Assembly: GCF_016860545.1 (NCBI RefSeq)
Contig: NZ_BNEB01000002.1
Coordinates: forward strand, 310,001 to 374,000
DNA: 64,000 nucleotides
From: Streptomyces asoensis
GTDB lineage: Bacteria; Actinomycetota; Actinomycetes; Streptomycetales; Streptomycetaceae
Reading direction: 5' to 3'
The notes under the pieces are model-generated. The model was not told where the DNA came from. It saw only the letters and a list, made by a program, of their open reading frames with translations, and made no database searches. How positions within the stretch are numbered: the stretch's first letter is position 1; every line of letters starts with the position of its first letter. Below, one piece after another: positions 18,443 to 28,600 of this stretch. Made by a program: the position numbers and the translations under genes.

Positions 18443-20227
18443 ATGTCTTCCGAAACCCTCGGCCCCGAAACGCCCGCCACCCTCGTGATCGTCGGGGCCG
18501 GGCCCCGGGGGACGGGCCTCGTCGAACGGATCGCCGCCAACGCGCCCGAGCTGTACGCCGGTCCGGGGCTCGAGATCCATCTCGTCGACCCGCATCCCCC
18601 GGGCGCCGGACGCATCTGGCGCGCCGCCCAGTCACCCCTGCTGTGGATGAACTCGCACGCCGAGGACGTCACCATGTTCACCGACGAGTCGGTGGAGATG
18701 GCCGGACCGGTGCGGCCGGGTCCGACGCTGCACGAGTGGGCCGGCATCGACGGACGGACCTTCGCCGACCGGCAGGTCCAGGGGTCCTATCTGCGCTGGG
18801 TGCACGAACAGGCCGTCGCCGCGCTGCCCCCCGGGATCACCGTCCACCACCATCCGGCGCGCGCGCTGCGGGTGAGCGGCCCGCGCGACGGGCGCCAGCT
18901 GATCCGCCTGGAAGGCCGGGACCAGCCCCTGGCCGCCGATCTCGTCGTCCTCGCGCTCGGCCACCTCGACGCCGAACCGGACGACGAGCAGGCCGGGTTG
19001 ACCGCGTACGCGGCGGAGCACGGGCTCGTCCACCTGCCGCCGGACTTCACGGCCGACAGTGACCTCTCGGCGCTCCCGGCCGGTGAACCCGTGCTGGTGC
19101 GCGGCTTCGGGCTCGCCTTCACCGACCTGATGGTGCTGCTCACCGAGGGGCGCGGTGGCCGGTACGAAGGGGACACCTACCTGCCCTCGGGGCGGGAGCC
19201 GGTGCTGTACGTCGGCTCGCGGCGCGGAGTGCCGTACCACTCGAAGATCGGGTACGACTGGACCGGCGAACGGCCCCCGCTGCCCCGCTTCCTGGGACCC
19301 GCCGAGACCGACGCGCTGCTGGCGCGGCCCGGGGGCTTCGACTTCCGGCGGGACGTGTGGCCGCTGGTGGAGAAGGAACTGGGCTTCGCCCACTACCACC
19401 GGCTGTTCACCGCCCACCCCGAGCGGACCGCGATCGCCTGGACCGACTTCGAGGAGAAGTACGAGGCCGCGTCCGAGGGTGCCGAACGGGAGGCCCTGGT
19501 GGCGTCCGCCGTGCCCGATCCGCGCGACCGGCTCGACCTGGCCGCGCTCGACCGGCCGCTCGACGGGGTGACGTACGGGTCCTTCGAGGAGTTCCAGGAA
19601 GGGCTGCGCGGATACGTGGAAAGCGACCTGGGCCGCCGTCACGACGCCGGGCACAGCGCCGACCTGGCCGTCTTCCTGGGGCTGCTGTCCGTGTACGGGC
19701 AGCTCGTCCGGCTCGGGAACATCGGCCCCCGGTGGCACGGCTTCTTCAGCCACCTCGCCTCCGGGCCGCCCGGCCCCCGGCTGAGACAGCTGCTCGCGCT
19801 CTCCCGGGCCGGGGTGCTGAAGTTCGTCGGCGCCGACATGGCCGTGCAGGCGCGGGACGGGGTGTTCCGGGCGTCGAGTCCGACCGTGCCGGGCGTCTCG
19901 GTCGAGGCGAGGGCGCTGGTGGAGGCCCGGCTGCCGGAGCCGACGCTGCGGCGCGCCCTCGACCCGCTGCTGCGGCGGCTGCACGCCGACGGGGCGGGGG
20001 AGACCCCGGACGGCCTGCTGCGGGTGGACCGCGCCGACGGGCGGGTGCTGGACCGGTCCGGCCGGCCGCACCCACGGCGGTTCGCGCTCGGGCCGCACAC
20101 CGACGGCCGTACGCCGGGCGCGTTCACCCGGCCGCGCACCGGGGGTCCCGCCTTCCGGCAGAACGACGCCACCGCCAGGGCCGTCCTGGTGTTCCTGCGG
20201 GATCTCGGCGCCGATGCCGTCGGGTGA
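18443..20227 (+). CDS. FAD/NAD(P)-binding oxidoreductase
   Basis: This 594-aa protein starts with a dinucleotide-binding motif (VIVGAGPRGTGLVERIAAN, residues 15-33). It continues with IHLVDPHPPGAGRIW, WMNSHAEDVTMF and a second nucleotide region LVVLALGHLDAEPDDEQ, the pattern of the FAD/NAD(P)-binding (HI0933/YdhS-like) proteins. It probably provides reducing power or oxidises a small molecule; the substrate is not known. It leads a cluster with two luciferase-like monooxygenases: the next ATG lies 43 bases past its stop. The ATG at 18443 is preceded by GGAG; an upstream in-frame GTG at 18362 is the alternative. Confidence 0.82.
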   Translation: MSSETLGPETPATLVIVGAGPRGTGLVERIAANAPELYAGPGLEIHLVDPHPPGAGRIWRAAQSPLLWMNSHAEDVTMFTDESVEMAGPVRPGPTLHEWAGIDGRTFADRQVQGSYLRWVHEQAVAALPPGITVHHHPARALRVSGPRDGRQLIRLEGRDQPLAADLVVLALGHLDAEPDDEQAGLTAYAAEHGLVHLPPDFTADSDLSALPAGEPVLVRGFGLAFTDLMVLLTEGRGGRYEGDTYLPSGREPVLYVGSRRGVPYHSKIGYDWTGERPPLPRFLGPAETDALLARPGGFDFRRDVWPLVEKELGFAHYHRLFTAHPERTAIAWTDFEEKYEAASEGAEREALVASAVPDPRDRLDLAALDRPLDGVTYGSFEEFQEGLRGYVESDLGRRHDAGHSADLAVFLGLLSVYGQLVRLGNIGPRWHGFFSHLASGPPGPRLRQLLALSRAGVLKFVGADMAVQARDGVFRASSPTVPGVSVEARALVEARLPEPTLRRALDPLLRRLHADGAGETPDGLLRVDRADGRVLDRSGRPHPRRFALGPHTDGRTPGAFTRPRTGGPAFRQNDATARAVLVFLRDLGADAVG

Positions 20228-20270
20228 GCGGGTCCCCCTCGAAGCGTTACGGAAGAAAGGGTTCTCCCAG

Positions 20271-21347
20271 ATGACCTCACCGTACGGCCGGGGCCGCCCG
20301 CTGCACCTGGCCGCAGCCGTCGACCAGCCCGGGGTCCACGACGCCGGCGCCCATGTCGAGCTGACCCGGCTCGCCGAGCGCGGCGGGCTCGACTTCGTGA
20401 CGCTGGACGACGCCTTCGCCCGGCCCGGCCCCGACGCCTCGGCCGTGCTGGCCCGGGTGGCACCGGCCACGCACCGCATCGGACTGGTGCCCACCCTCAC
20501 CACCACCCACACCGAGCCCTTTCACCTCCAGGCGACGGTCGCCACCCTCGACTGGGTCAGCAGGGGCCGGGCCGGCTGGCGGATCGACGTCTCCACCACC
20601 GAGGGCGAGGCCCGGCTCTTCGGCCGCCGGTACTCCGCACCGCTGGACGCCCTGTGGCGGGAGGCCGGTGAAGTCGCCGACGCGGCCGCGCGGTTGTGGG
20701 ACAGCTGGGAGGACGACGCCGAGATACGGGACGTGGCGACCGGCCGCTTCGTCGACCGGGACAAGCTGCACCCCGTCGGCTTCACCGGCGAGGCCTTCTC
20801 CGTGCGGGGCCCCTCCGTCGTGCCCAGACCCCCGCAGGGCCATCCCGTGCGCGTGGTCGACGCCACCGAGGGACCCGCCCGGTCCACCGCCGCCCGCCAC
20901 GCCGACGTGGCCCTCGTCCGCGCGGTGAGCCCCGGACAGGCCCGCGCGGTCCGCGACCTGCTGCGCGCCGGCGCGGCCGGTGCGGGGCGCGACCCGGACT
21001 CGCTGCTCGTCCTGGTGAGCCTGCTGATCGACCTCGGGGACGGCGAGCACGCCGCCGAACCCGGCCACGGCGGGGGCGGCCCCCGGCAGACGGCGCAGGG
21101 CCCGCTCTACCGGGGTGGCCCCGTCGACCTCGCCGACCTGATCGCCTCCTGGTACAAGGACGGCGCCGCCGACGGTTTCCACCTCGTCCCCGTCGAACCG
21201 CGCCGCGATCTGGAGCGGCTGGTCAACGGCACGGTGGCACTGCTCCAGCACCGCGGCCTGTTCCGCACCTTCTACCCGGGCAGCACCCTGCGCGAGCACC
21301 TGGGGCTGGCCAGACCCGCCAACCGCTACGCGGGGGGAGCGGCATGA
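20271..21347 (+). CDS. LLM-class flavin-dependent oxidoreductase, 358 aa
   Basis: A bacterial luciferase-like (TIM-barrel) protein that should use reduced FMN and oxygen. Typical segments are HLAAAVDQPG, ERGGLDFVTLDDAF, THRIGLVPTLTTTHTEPFHLQATVATLDWVSRGRAGW and the C-terminal DLIASWYKDGAADGFHLVP. It is closest in style to the NtaA/SnaA/DszA monooxygenases acting on organosulfur or chelator compounds. GAAAGGG precedes the ATG. Its stop overlaps the next ATG as ATGA, so the two LLM proteins are made together. Confidence 0.85.
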   Translation: MTSPYGRGRPLHLAAAVDQPGVHDAGAHVELTRLAERGGLDFVTLDDAFARPGPDASAVLARVAPATHRIGLVPTLTTTHTEPFHLQATVATLDWVSRGRAGWRIDVSTTEGEARLFGRRYSAPLDALWREAGEVADAAARLWDSWEDDAEIRDVATGRFVDRDKLHPVGFTGEAFSVRGPSVVPRPPQGHPVRVVDATEGPARSTAARHADVALVRAVSPGQARAVRDLLRAGAAGAGRDPDSLLVLVSLLIDLGDGEHAAEPGHGGGGPRQTAQGPLYRGGPVDLADLIASWYKDGAADGFHLVPVEPRRDLERLVNGTVALLQHRGLFRTFYPGSTLREHLGLARPANRYAGGAA

Positions 21348-22816
21348 GCGGCCGCCGACCGCGGGACGCGGGGCCGCAGGGCAGGCGCTGCCACCTCGCC
21401 GTCGTCCCCCACGCCCCGCTCCGCGCGGAGGGCGCATCCGCAGTCCCCGGCGTCGGCGACACGGCCGTCTGGAGCGCGCCCGGCGCCCGTAACCCCACGA
21501 GGCCGCAGATCGAGTTCGCCTCCTTCGAACGTCTGGCCCGGACCGCCGAACGCGGCCTGTTCGACTTCCTCCTCCTCGCCGAGGGGCTGCGGCTGCCCGA
21601 GCACCGGGGCCGGGTCCACGACGTGGACGTGACGGGACGCCCCGAACCGCTCACCGTCCTCAACGCCCTCGCCGGCGTGACCGCGGACCTGGGGCTCGTC
21701 GCCACGGTGGACGCCGCCTTCCACGAGCCGTTCGACCTGGCCCGCAGGCTGGCCACGCTGGACCACCTCAGCGGCGGCCGGGCGGGCTGGCATGTGGTGA
21801 CCACCTCCGACGCCCTCACCGGCGGGAACTTCCGCCGGGGCGCCTACCTCGGGGCCGCCGACCGGCACCACCGGGCCGCCGAGTTCGTCGCCACAGCCTC
21901 GCAGCTGTGGGACTCCTGGACCCCGGACGCGGGCCCCCGGCCGTTCGCGCACCGGGGCCCGCACTTCGACATCGCCGGGGAGTTCACCCTCCCGCGCTCG
22001 CCGCAGGGGCGCCCGGTGGTGATCCGGACGGTGGACCCGGTGAACGGCTCCGGGGAGGAGGGCCGGGGGCAGGACGCCCCGGGGCGGGACGACCGGGAGT
22101 CCGCGGCCGCCACCGCCGACGTCGTCCTCACCCGGCACGACACGCCGGAGGCCGGACGGGCCCGCTACGCCGACCTCAAGGGGCGGCTGGCCGGGTACGG
22201 CCGGGAGCCCGGCGAGCTGAGGATCATGTCCGCGATCACCGTCGTCCTCGGGGACACCGCGGCCGAGGCGCAGGAGCGGGCCGCCACGATCAGACGGCAG
22301 CAGGTCTCCCCGCGCCACGCCCTCCTCGCCCTGGAACGGCTCTGGGGACGGGACCTCTCGGCGTACGACCCCGACGGACCGTTGCCCGGGCTGGACCCGG
22401 TCCCGGAACCCCTGACGGGTCCGCCCGCCGGGGGCCGCACCCGGCGTGGGCAGGCCCTCGCGACGGTCCGGAGGCTGCGGGCGCTGTCGCAGGAGAAGGG
22501 GCTGTCGATCCGTCAGACCGTGATCGAGACGACCGCCCGGCAGTCCTTCGTCGGCACCCCCGAGGCGGTCGCCGCCGACCTGGCGGAGCTGGTGCGCGAG
22601 GAGGCCACCGACGGCTTCGTCCTCGTGCCGCAGCTGGTCCCCGAGGGGCTCGACGAGTTCGTCGACCGGGTGGTGCCGCTGCTCCAGGAGCACGGCGTGT
22701 TCCGTACGGAGTACGAACCCGGCACCCTGCGCTCGCGCCTCGGACTGCCCGCTCCGGTCGCCGTGCAGGACGGGGCGGCCCGGCGACCTCTTCGGCCACT
22801 CGGACCACAGGGGTGA
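21344..22816 (+). CDS. LLM-class flavin-dependent monooxygenase (NtaA/SnaA/DszA-like), 490 aa
   Basis: This second luciferase-like enzyme has the hallmarks of the NtaA/DmoA group: IEFASFERLARTAERGLFDFLLLAEG, DHLSGGRAGWHVVTT, RRGAYLGAADRHHRAAEFVATASQLWDSW and FDIAGEFTLPRSPQGRPVVI, with SFVGTPEAVAADLAELV and DGFVLVPQL near the end. Family members oxidise organosulfur or polyamine compounds with FMNH2 supplied by a reductase. Here the reductase partner could be the first gene of the cluster, which is inference. The ATGA overlap with the upstream gene sets the start. Confidence 0.86.
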   Translation: MSGRRPRDAGPQGRRCHLAVVPHAPLRAEGASAVPGVGDTAVWSAPGARNPTRPQIEFASFERLARTAERGLFDFLLLAEGLRLPEHRGRVHDVDVTGRPEPLTVLNALAGVTADLGLVATVDAAFHEPFDLARRLATLDHLSGGRAGWHVVTTSDALTGGNFRRGAYLGAADRHHRAAEFVATASQLWDSWTPDAGPRPFAHRGPHFDIAGEFTLPRSPQGRPVVIRTVDPVNGSGEEGRGQDAPGRDDRESAAATADVVLTRHDTPEAGRARYADLKGRLAGYGREPGELRIMSAITVVLGDTAAEAQERAATIRRQQVSPRHALLALERLWGRDLSAYDPDGPLPGLDPVPEPLTGPPAGGRTRRGQALATVRRLRALSQEKGLSIRQTVIETTARQSFVGTPEAVAADLAELVREEATDGFVLVPQLVPEGLDEFVDRVVPLLQEHGVFRTEYEPGTLRSRLGLPAPVAVQDGAARRPLRPLGPQG

Positions 22817-23160
22817 CTTTGGTCGGGTCTTACTGCCTCCGTGCGCCTTTGTGGATGCATTCCCCCGCTCTTCCCCGCCGCCGGGGAAGACATAGGGCGT
22901 GGCGGTCGAGGCAGGGGAGCGCAACCTGGTCTGAGCTGGGGCAAGAGGCTGCAAGAGGGCTCAACTCAGGCAGTTCGTTGAAGGTCTGACGGCCGAAAGG
23001 TGCCCTTGCGCCTACCGGCCGTTCGGCCGAATACTCCCCCTCAGCGCTTGTCAGGGTCACGGCGTGTCCGCAATCCGGACGAACGTCGGTCCCTGGCTGC
23101 GCCTCACGGGCCCCGACCCCACACGACGGGCCCCCGACTTCCCCTGGGAGGGAACGAAAC
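22817..23160. other. 344-bp intergenic region before the first streptogrisin gene
   Basis: It holds a hairpin at 22870-22889 that can end the monooxygenase transcript. Further right the sequence is less GC-rich and must contain the protease promoter; no element stood out clearly. GGGAGGGAACG directly precedes the GTG at 23161. Confidence 0.55.
22870..22889 (+). terminator. Hairpin after the monooxygenase cluster
   Basis: CTTCCCCG (22870-22877) pairs with CGGGGAAG (22882-22889) across the loop CCGC, 53 bases past the stop of the second monooxygenase. Confidence 0.6.
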
Positions 23161-24069
23161 GTGAGGATCAAGCGCACCACCCCCACCACCCCCACGAGCG
23201 GTGTCTCGAGACGGACCAGGCTGACCGCCGTGGCCACCGGACTCGTGGCCGCGGCCGCCATCGCGATCCCCAGCGCGAACGCGGACGACACCGCGACCTT
23301 CAGCACCGCGCAGCTCAAGAGCGTGAGCGCGTCCGTGCTCACGGCGGACGTGCCGGGCACCGCCTGGGCCGTCGACAGCAAGACCAACCGGGTCGTCGTC
23401 ACCGCCGACAGCACGGTCTCGCAGGCCGAGATCGCCAAGATCAAGGAGCAGGCCGGCGGCAACGCCGACGCGCTCACGATCAAGCGCACCCCCGGCCAGT
23501 TCAAGAAGCTGATCACCGGCGGCGACGCCATCTACGGCGGCGGCTACCGCTGTTCGCTCGGCTTCAACGTGCGCAGCGGCAGCACCTACTACTTCCTGAC
23601 CGCCGGCCACTGCGGTGAGGTCGCCAGCACCTGGTACTCCAACTCGGGGCAGACCTCCACCCTGGGGACGAACGTCAGCTACAGCTTCCCGACGAACGAC
23701 TTCGCGCTGGTGCGCTACACCAACTCGTCGGTCGCCCACCCGAGCTCGGTCGGCAGCCAGACGATCACCAGCGCGGCCACCCCGAGCGTGGGCACCACGG
23801 TCTACCGCCGCGGTTCCACCACCGGTACCCACAGCGGCCGGGTCACCGCGCTGAACGCCACCGTGAACTACGGCGGCGGCGACGTCGTCTACGGCATGAT
23901 CCAGACCACGGTCTGCGCCGAGGGCGGCGACAGCGGCGGTCCCCTGTACGGGGGCAGCGTGGCCTACGGTCTGACCTCCGGCGGCAGCGGCAACTGCAGC
24001 TCCGGCGGCACGACCTTCTTCCAGCCGGTCACCGAGGCGCTGAGCTACTACGGCGTGAGCGTCGGCTGA
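23161..24069 (+). CDS. Streptogrisin B-like secreted serine protease (preproprotein)
   Basis: This 302-aa S1-family protease is built as signal (to about residue 40), propeptide (to 117) and mature enzyme from [11 protein letters not shown] at 118, 185 residues long like SGPB. The triad is His150 (TAGHC), Asp180 (TNDFALV) and Ser258 (GDSGGP). The S1 region [27 protein letters not shown] is nearly that of SGPB, which prefers large hydrophobic P1 residues. A GTG start follows GGGAGGGAACG. A second streptogrisin gene lies downstream, suggesting duplication. Confidence 0.95.
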   Translation: MRIKRTTPTTPTSGVSRRTRLTAVATGLVAAAAIAIPSANADDTATFSTAQLKSVSASVLTADVPGTAWAVDSKTNRVVVTADSTVSQAEIAKIKEQAGGNADALTIKRTPGQFKKLITGGDAIYGGGYRCSLGFNVRSGSTYYFLTAGHCGEVASTWYSNSGQTSTLGTNVSYSFPTNDFALVRYTNSSVAHPSSVGSQTITSAATPSVGTTVYRRGSTTGTHSGRVTALNATVNYGGGDVVYGMIQTTVCAEGGDSGGPLYGGSVAYGLTSGGSGNCSSGGTTFFQPVTEALSYYGVSVG

Positions 24070-24103
24070 CGGTCCCGCCCGGCGCGTTCCACCAGTGAGG
24101 GCC

Positions 24104-24136
24104 GAGCCCCCGTACGCAACCGGCGTACGGGGGCTC
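24104..24136 (+). terminator. 14-bp perfect hairpin after the first streptogrisin gene
   Basis: GAGCCCCCGTACGC (24104-24117) pairs with its exact complement at 24123-24136 around a 5-base loop, 34 bases past the stop. The two protease genes are therefore probably separate transcription units. Confidence 0.8.
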
Positions 24137-24323
24137 GCTCCTGCGGGGGCGGCCGCGCGGTGGTGAAGGCATCGAGGGCGCGCGGTGCCCACCCTGTGCG
24201 CGTCCCGAGGTCGACCTTGTGTGCTCCCTGTGCGGTTCGGAAGAGTGAACGCCCGTCGACCAGCCTTCCGGTCCGGTGCGGTCCCCATCGCCGTCCGGGC
24301 CACCCCCCACAGGAGGACGCGAG

Positions 24324-25406
24324 TTGAAGCACCGAAGCACCACCGGACGGCGGACGGTCATGGCGGGCGCGGGTGTCGCCGCCCTCGTCGCGGCCGGAGT
24401 CACCTTCCAGACCGCGAACGCCAGCGAGCCCGCGAAGACCCCGCGGCCGGCCCCCCTCTCGGCCCTCGCGGCCGGGAAGCTCGCCTCGACGCTGGGCCGG
24501 GACCTCGGCGCCGACGCGGCGGGCACGTACTACGACGCCAAGAGCGGGAGCCTCGTGGTGAACGTCCTGGACGCGGTCGCCGCGAAGACCGTCGAGGCGG
24601 CGGGCGCCAAGGCCAGAATCGTGGAGAACTCCCTCGCCGAACTGACCGGCGCCCGTACGACGCTCAAGGCGGACGCGTCCGTCCCCGGCACCGCCTGGGT
24701 GACCGACCCGACCACCAACAAGGTCGTCGTCACGGCCGACCGCACCGTCTCCGACGCCGAGTGGGCCAAGCTCACCGAGGTCGTCGGCGGTCTCGGCCGG
24801 GTGGCCGAACTCCACCGCACCAAGGGCGAGTTCACACCGTTCATCGCCGGTGGTGACGCCATCGCCGGAGGCGGCGGGCGCTGCTCCCTCGGCTTCAACG
24901 TGGTCAAGGACGGCGCGCCGTACTTCCTGACCGCCGGACACTGCACCGACGCCATCTCCACCTGGTCGGACCCCTCGGGCGCCGAGATCGGCGTCAACGA
25001 GGTGTCCCGCTTCCCGGGCGACGACTACGGCCTGGTCAAGTACACCGCCGACATCGCCCACCCGAGCGAGGTCGACCTCTACGACGGCTCGTCCCAGCGG
25101 ATCACCGGCGCCGTCGACGCCACCGTCGGCATGAAGGTCACCCGCAGCGGGTCGACCACCCGGGTGCACTCCGGCACGGTCACCGGTCTGGACGCCACGG
25201 TGAACTACGGCAACGGCGACGTCGTCGACGGTCTCGTCCAGACCGACGTCTGCGCCGAGCCCGGGGACAGCGGCGGCTCCCTCTTCTCGGGCAGCAGCGC
25301 CGTCGGGCTGACCTCGGGCGGCAGCGGCGACTGCACCTCCGGCGGGGAGACGTTCTTCCAGCCGGTGACGGAGGCGCTCTCGGCGACCGGGGCGCGGATC
25401 GGCTGA
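24324..25406 (+). CDS. Streptogrisin A-like secreted serine protease (preproprotein)
   Basis: This 360-aa S1-family protease starts at a TTG chosen because AGGAGG lies seven bases before it and the signal sequence ([21 protein letters not shown]) begins there. The propeptide is longer than in its neighbour, and the mature enzyme begins at [11 protein letters not shown] (about 174). The triad is His206, Asp234 and Ser316 (GDSGGS, as in SGPA). [18 protein letters not shown] also follows SGPA rather than SGPB. A TTG start may keep expression low. Confidence 0.92.
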   Translation: MKHRSTTGRRTVMAGAGVAALVAAGVTFQTANASEPAKTPRPAPLSALAAGKLASTLGRDLGADAAGTYYDAKSGSLVVNVLDAVAAKTVEAAGAKARIVENSLAELTGARTTLKADASVPGTAWVTDPTTNKVVVTADRTVSDAEWAKLTEVVGGLGRVAELHRTKGEFTPFIAGGDAIAGGGGRCSLGFNVVKDGAPYFLTAGHCTDAISTWSDPSGAEIGVNEVSRFPGDDYGLVKYTADIAHPSEVDLYDGSSQRITGAVDATVGMKVTRSGSTTRVHSGTVTGLDATVNYGNGDVVDGLVQTDVCAEPGDSGGSLFSGSSAVGLTSGGSGDCTSGGETFFQPVTEALSATGARIG

Positions 25407-25430
25407 CCCGCCGACGCGTCACCGCCACAG

Positions 25431-25459
25431 GTCCCGCCCCGCACCGACGGGGGCGGGAT
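25431..25459 (+). terminator. Hairpin with T-rich tail after the second streptogrisin gene
   Basis: GTCCCGCCCC (25431-25440) pairs with GGGGCGGGAT (25450-25459, one G-T pair), followed by CTTTCG. Confidence 0.7.
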
Positions 25460-25653
25460 CTTTCGCGTGCCGGGCGCACCCTGCGGGCGCCGGGCTGGGG
25501 TGGCGGCCGAGGTGCGGGGCGGGGTGGCGCCGGGCCCCGTCCGTGTCATGTCCCCATCGTCCGGATGTGCGGTGTTTCCGCAGGTGGGAGGCGCTCGAAC
25601 GGTTGTCGTACACACGTTCGGGAATTGGTCTATGGTGGGGGTGGGAGAGTTGG

Positions 25654-25665
25654 GAACTGATGTTC
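25654..25665. promoter_or_regulatory. LexA (SOS) box GAAC-TGAT-GTTC
   Basis: This is an exact match to the actinobacterial SOS consensus GAAC-N4-GTTC. It ends just before the GGAGG of the dnaE2 gene, where bound LexA would block transcription or initiation. Confidence 0.85.
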
Positions 25666-25681
25666 GATTGTGGAGGTGTGG

Positions 25682-28600
25682 ATGCCAGGGTTCACGCATC
25701 TGCACACCGTCTCCGGGTTCTCCCTGCGCTACGGCGCCTCGCATCCGGAGCGGCTGGCCGAGCGTGCCTCGGAGCGGGGGATGGACGCCCTCGCCCTCAC
25801 CGACCGCGACACCCTCGCCGGGACCGTCCGCTTCGCCAAGGCCTGTGCGAAGGCCGGCGTGCGCCCGCTGTTCGGGGTGGACCTGGCGGTGACGCCTCCC
25901 GAGCGGGCGCAGGGGGACGCGTCCGTACGGCGGGACAGGCCCCGCACCCCCGTGCGGGGCGGCGCCTTCCTCGACGAGTCCGCCCCCCGCGTCACCTTCC
26001 TCGCCCGTGACGGCGCCCGGGGCTGGGGAGACCTGTGCCGGATGGTCACGGCGGCGCACGCGGGCGAGGGCGTGCCGGCGCTGTCCTGGCCCGACAACCA
26101 CGGCGCCGGTCTGACCGTCCTGCTCGGCCCCGCCTCCGACGTCGGCCGCGCGCTCGCCGCGGGCCGCCCGGACCGTGCGGCGAGGCTCCTCGTCCCCTGG
26201 CGGGAGGTGTACGGCGACGCCCTGCGCCTCGAGGCCGTCTGGCACGGGCGCACCGGCACCGGACCCGGTTCCCTGCGGCTGGCCGCGCGTACCGTCGGCT
26301 TCGCCGCCGAACAGCGGATCCGGCCGGTCCTCAGCAACGCCGTCCGGTACGCCGATCCCGGCCAGGGCCAGGTCGCGGACGTCCTGGACGCCGCCCGCCG
26401 GCTCGTCCCCGTCGACCCGGCGAAGGAGCTGGACTCGGGGGAGGCCTGGCTCAAGGACGCGGACGCGATGCTGGGCGCGGCCGAGCGGATCGTCGAGGCC
26501 GCGGGCTACCGGCGGGACATCGCGCACCGTCTGCTGGAGCAGACACGGGCGACGGCCGCCGAGTGCCTGGTCGACCCCGAGGACGACCTCGGCATGGGCG
26601 CCGTCCACTTCCCCGAGCCGCACCTCGTCGGCGCGGGCCGCCGCACCGCCCAGCGCACGCTGGCCTCCAGGGCGGCGGCCGGGATGGTGCGGCACGGGTA
26701 CTCCGCCAGGCGCGCCTACTGGGAGCGGATGCACCGGGAGCTGGACATCATCGCCCACCACGGCTTCGCCTCGTACTTCCTGACGGTCGCCCAGGTCGTG
26801 GACGACGTGCGCGGGATGGGCGTCCGGGTCGCCGCCCGCGGCTCCGGCGCCGGATCGCTGGTGAACCACCTGCTCGGCATCGCGAACGCCGACCCGGTCG
26901 AGCACGGGCTGCTGATGGAGCGCTTCCTGTCCAGGGAGCGGGTGGTCCTGCCCGACATCGACATCGACGTGGAGTCGGCCCGCCGGCTGGAGGTCTACCG
27001 GGCGATCATCGACCGGTTCGGCACCGAACGGGTCGCGACGGTCGCCATGCCGGAGACGTACCGGGTGCGCCACGCCGTCCGGGACGTGGGCGCCGCGCTG
27101 TCCATGGACCCGGCCGACATCGACCGCATCGCCAAGTCCTTCCCGCACATCCGCGCGCGTGACGCCCGGACGGCCCTGGAAGAACTGCCCGAACTGCGGG
27201 AACTGGCGCGGGAGAAGGAGCGGTACGCAAAGCTGTGGGAGCTGGTCGAGGCCCTCGACGCCCTGCCGCGCGGAATCGCCATGCACCCGTGCGGCGTCCT
27301 CCTGTCCGACGCCTCCCTGCTCTCCCGTACGCCGGTCGTGCCGACCAGCGGCGAGGGGTTCCCCATGGCCCAGTTCGACAAGGACGACGTCGAGGATCTC
27401 GGGCTGCTCAAGCTGGACGTGCTGGGGGTGCGGATGCAGTCGGCGATGGCGCACGCGGTCGCCGAGGTGAGCCGGGCGACGGGGGAGCGGATCGACCTGG
27501 ACGCACTCGCGGACGGCGACCCGCGGACGTACCGGCTCATCCGGTCGACCGAGACGCTGGGGTGCTTCCAGATCGAGTCGCCGGGGCAGCGGGACCTGGT
27601 CGGGCGGTTGCAGCCGGCCACCTTCGACGATCTCGTCGTCGACATCTCCCTCTTCCGGCCGGGCCCGGTCGCCGCCGACATGGTGCGGCCGTTCATCGAG
27701 GCGCGGCACGGGCGGGCGCCGGTCCGGTACCCGCACCCGGATCTGGAGGAGGCGCTCCGGGGGACCTACGGGGTCGTGGTCTTCCACGAGCAGATCATCG
27801 ACATCGTCGCCGTCATGACCGGCTGCGGGCGCGGTGAGGCGGACCGGATCCGGCGCGGGCTGTCGGACCCGGAGTCGCAGGGGCGGATCAAGGTGTGGTT
27901 CGCGCAGCACGCGGCGGTCCGCGGCTATGACGCAGAAACGATTCGTCGGACCTGGGAGATCGTCGAGGCGTTCGGGTCGTACGGCTTCTGCAAGGCGCAC
28001 GCGGTCGCCTTCGCCGTGCCGACGTACCAGTCGGCGTGGCTGAAGGCGCACCACCCGGCCGCCTTCTATGCGGGGCTGCTCACGCACGACCCCGGGATGT
28101 ACCCGAAGCGGCTGCTGCTGGCGGACGCGCGACGGCGGGGGGTGCCGGTGCTGCCACTGGACGTGAACAGGTCGGCGGTCGCCCACCGTATCGAACTGGT
28201 GTCTGATTCACGGGAGGCCGAGGGGGATCCGGCCGGGAAGGCGGCCCCGGCGCGGGGTCCGAAGACCTGGGGACTGCGGCTCGCCCTGTCCGACGTGTAC
28301 GGCATCACCGAGGCGGAGGCGGCACGGATCGAGGACGGGCAGCCGTACGCCTCGCTGCTGGACTTCTGGGAGCGGGCCCGGCCCAGCCGCCCGCTCGCCA
28401 CCCGGCTCGCCCAGGTCGGCGCGCTGGACGCGTTCGGCGCCAACCGGCGTGACCTGCAACTGCACCTGACCGAACTGCACCGGGGCGCCCGGGGCGCCGG
28501 CGGTGGCCAGCTCCCCCTGGAGGGCGGGCGGAAGACCGGCCCGGCCGGGCTGCCGGACCTGTCCTCCGCCGAGAAGCTCAGCGCCGAACTGGGCGTGCTG

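Noticed and set aside
18362..18443. Longer N-terminus for the FAD/NAD(P) oxidoreductase from a GTG at 18362
   Set aside because: The added residues look unconserved (Arg/Ser-rich) and the ATG at 18443 has GGAG upstream; the short version was preferred.
25205..28186. 993-codon open frame on the minus strand opposite dnaE2
   Set aside because: It is antisense to a clear polymerase gene and has an Arg/Asp/Gly-rich, unfamily-like translation.
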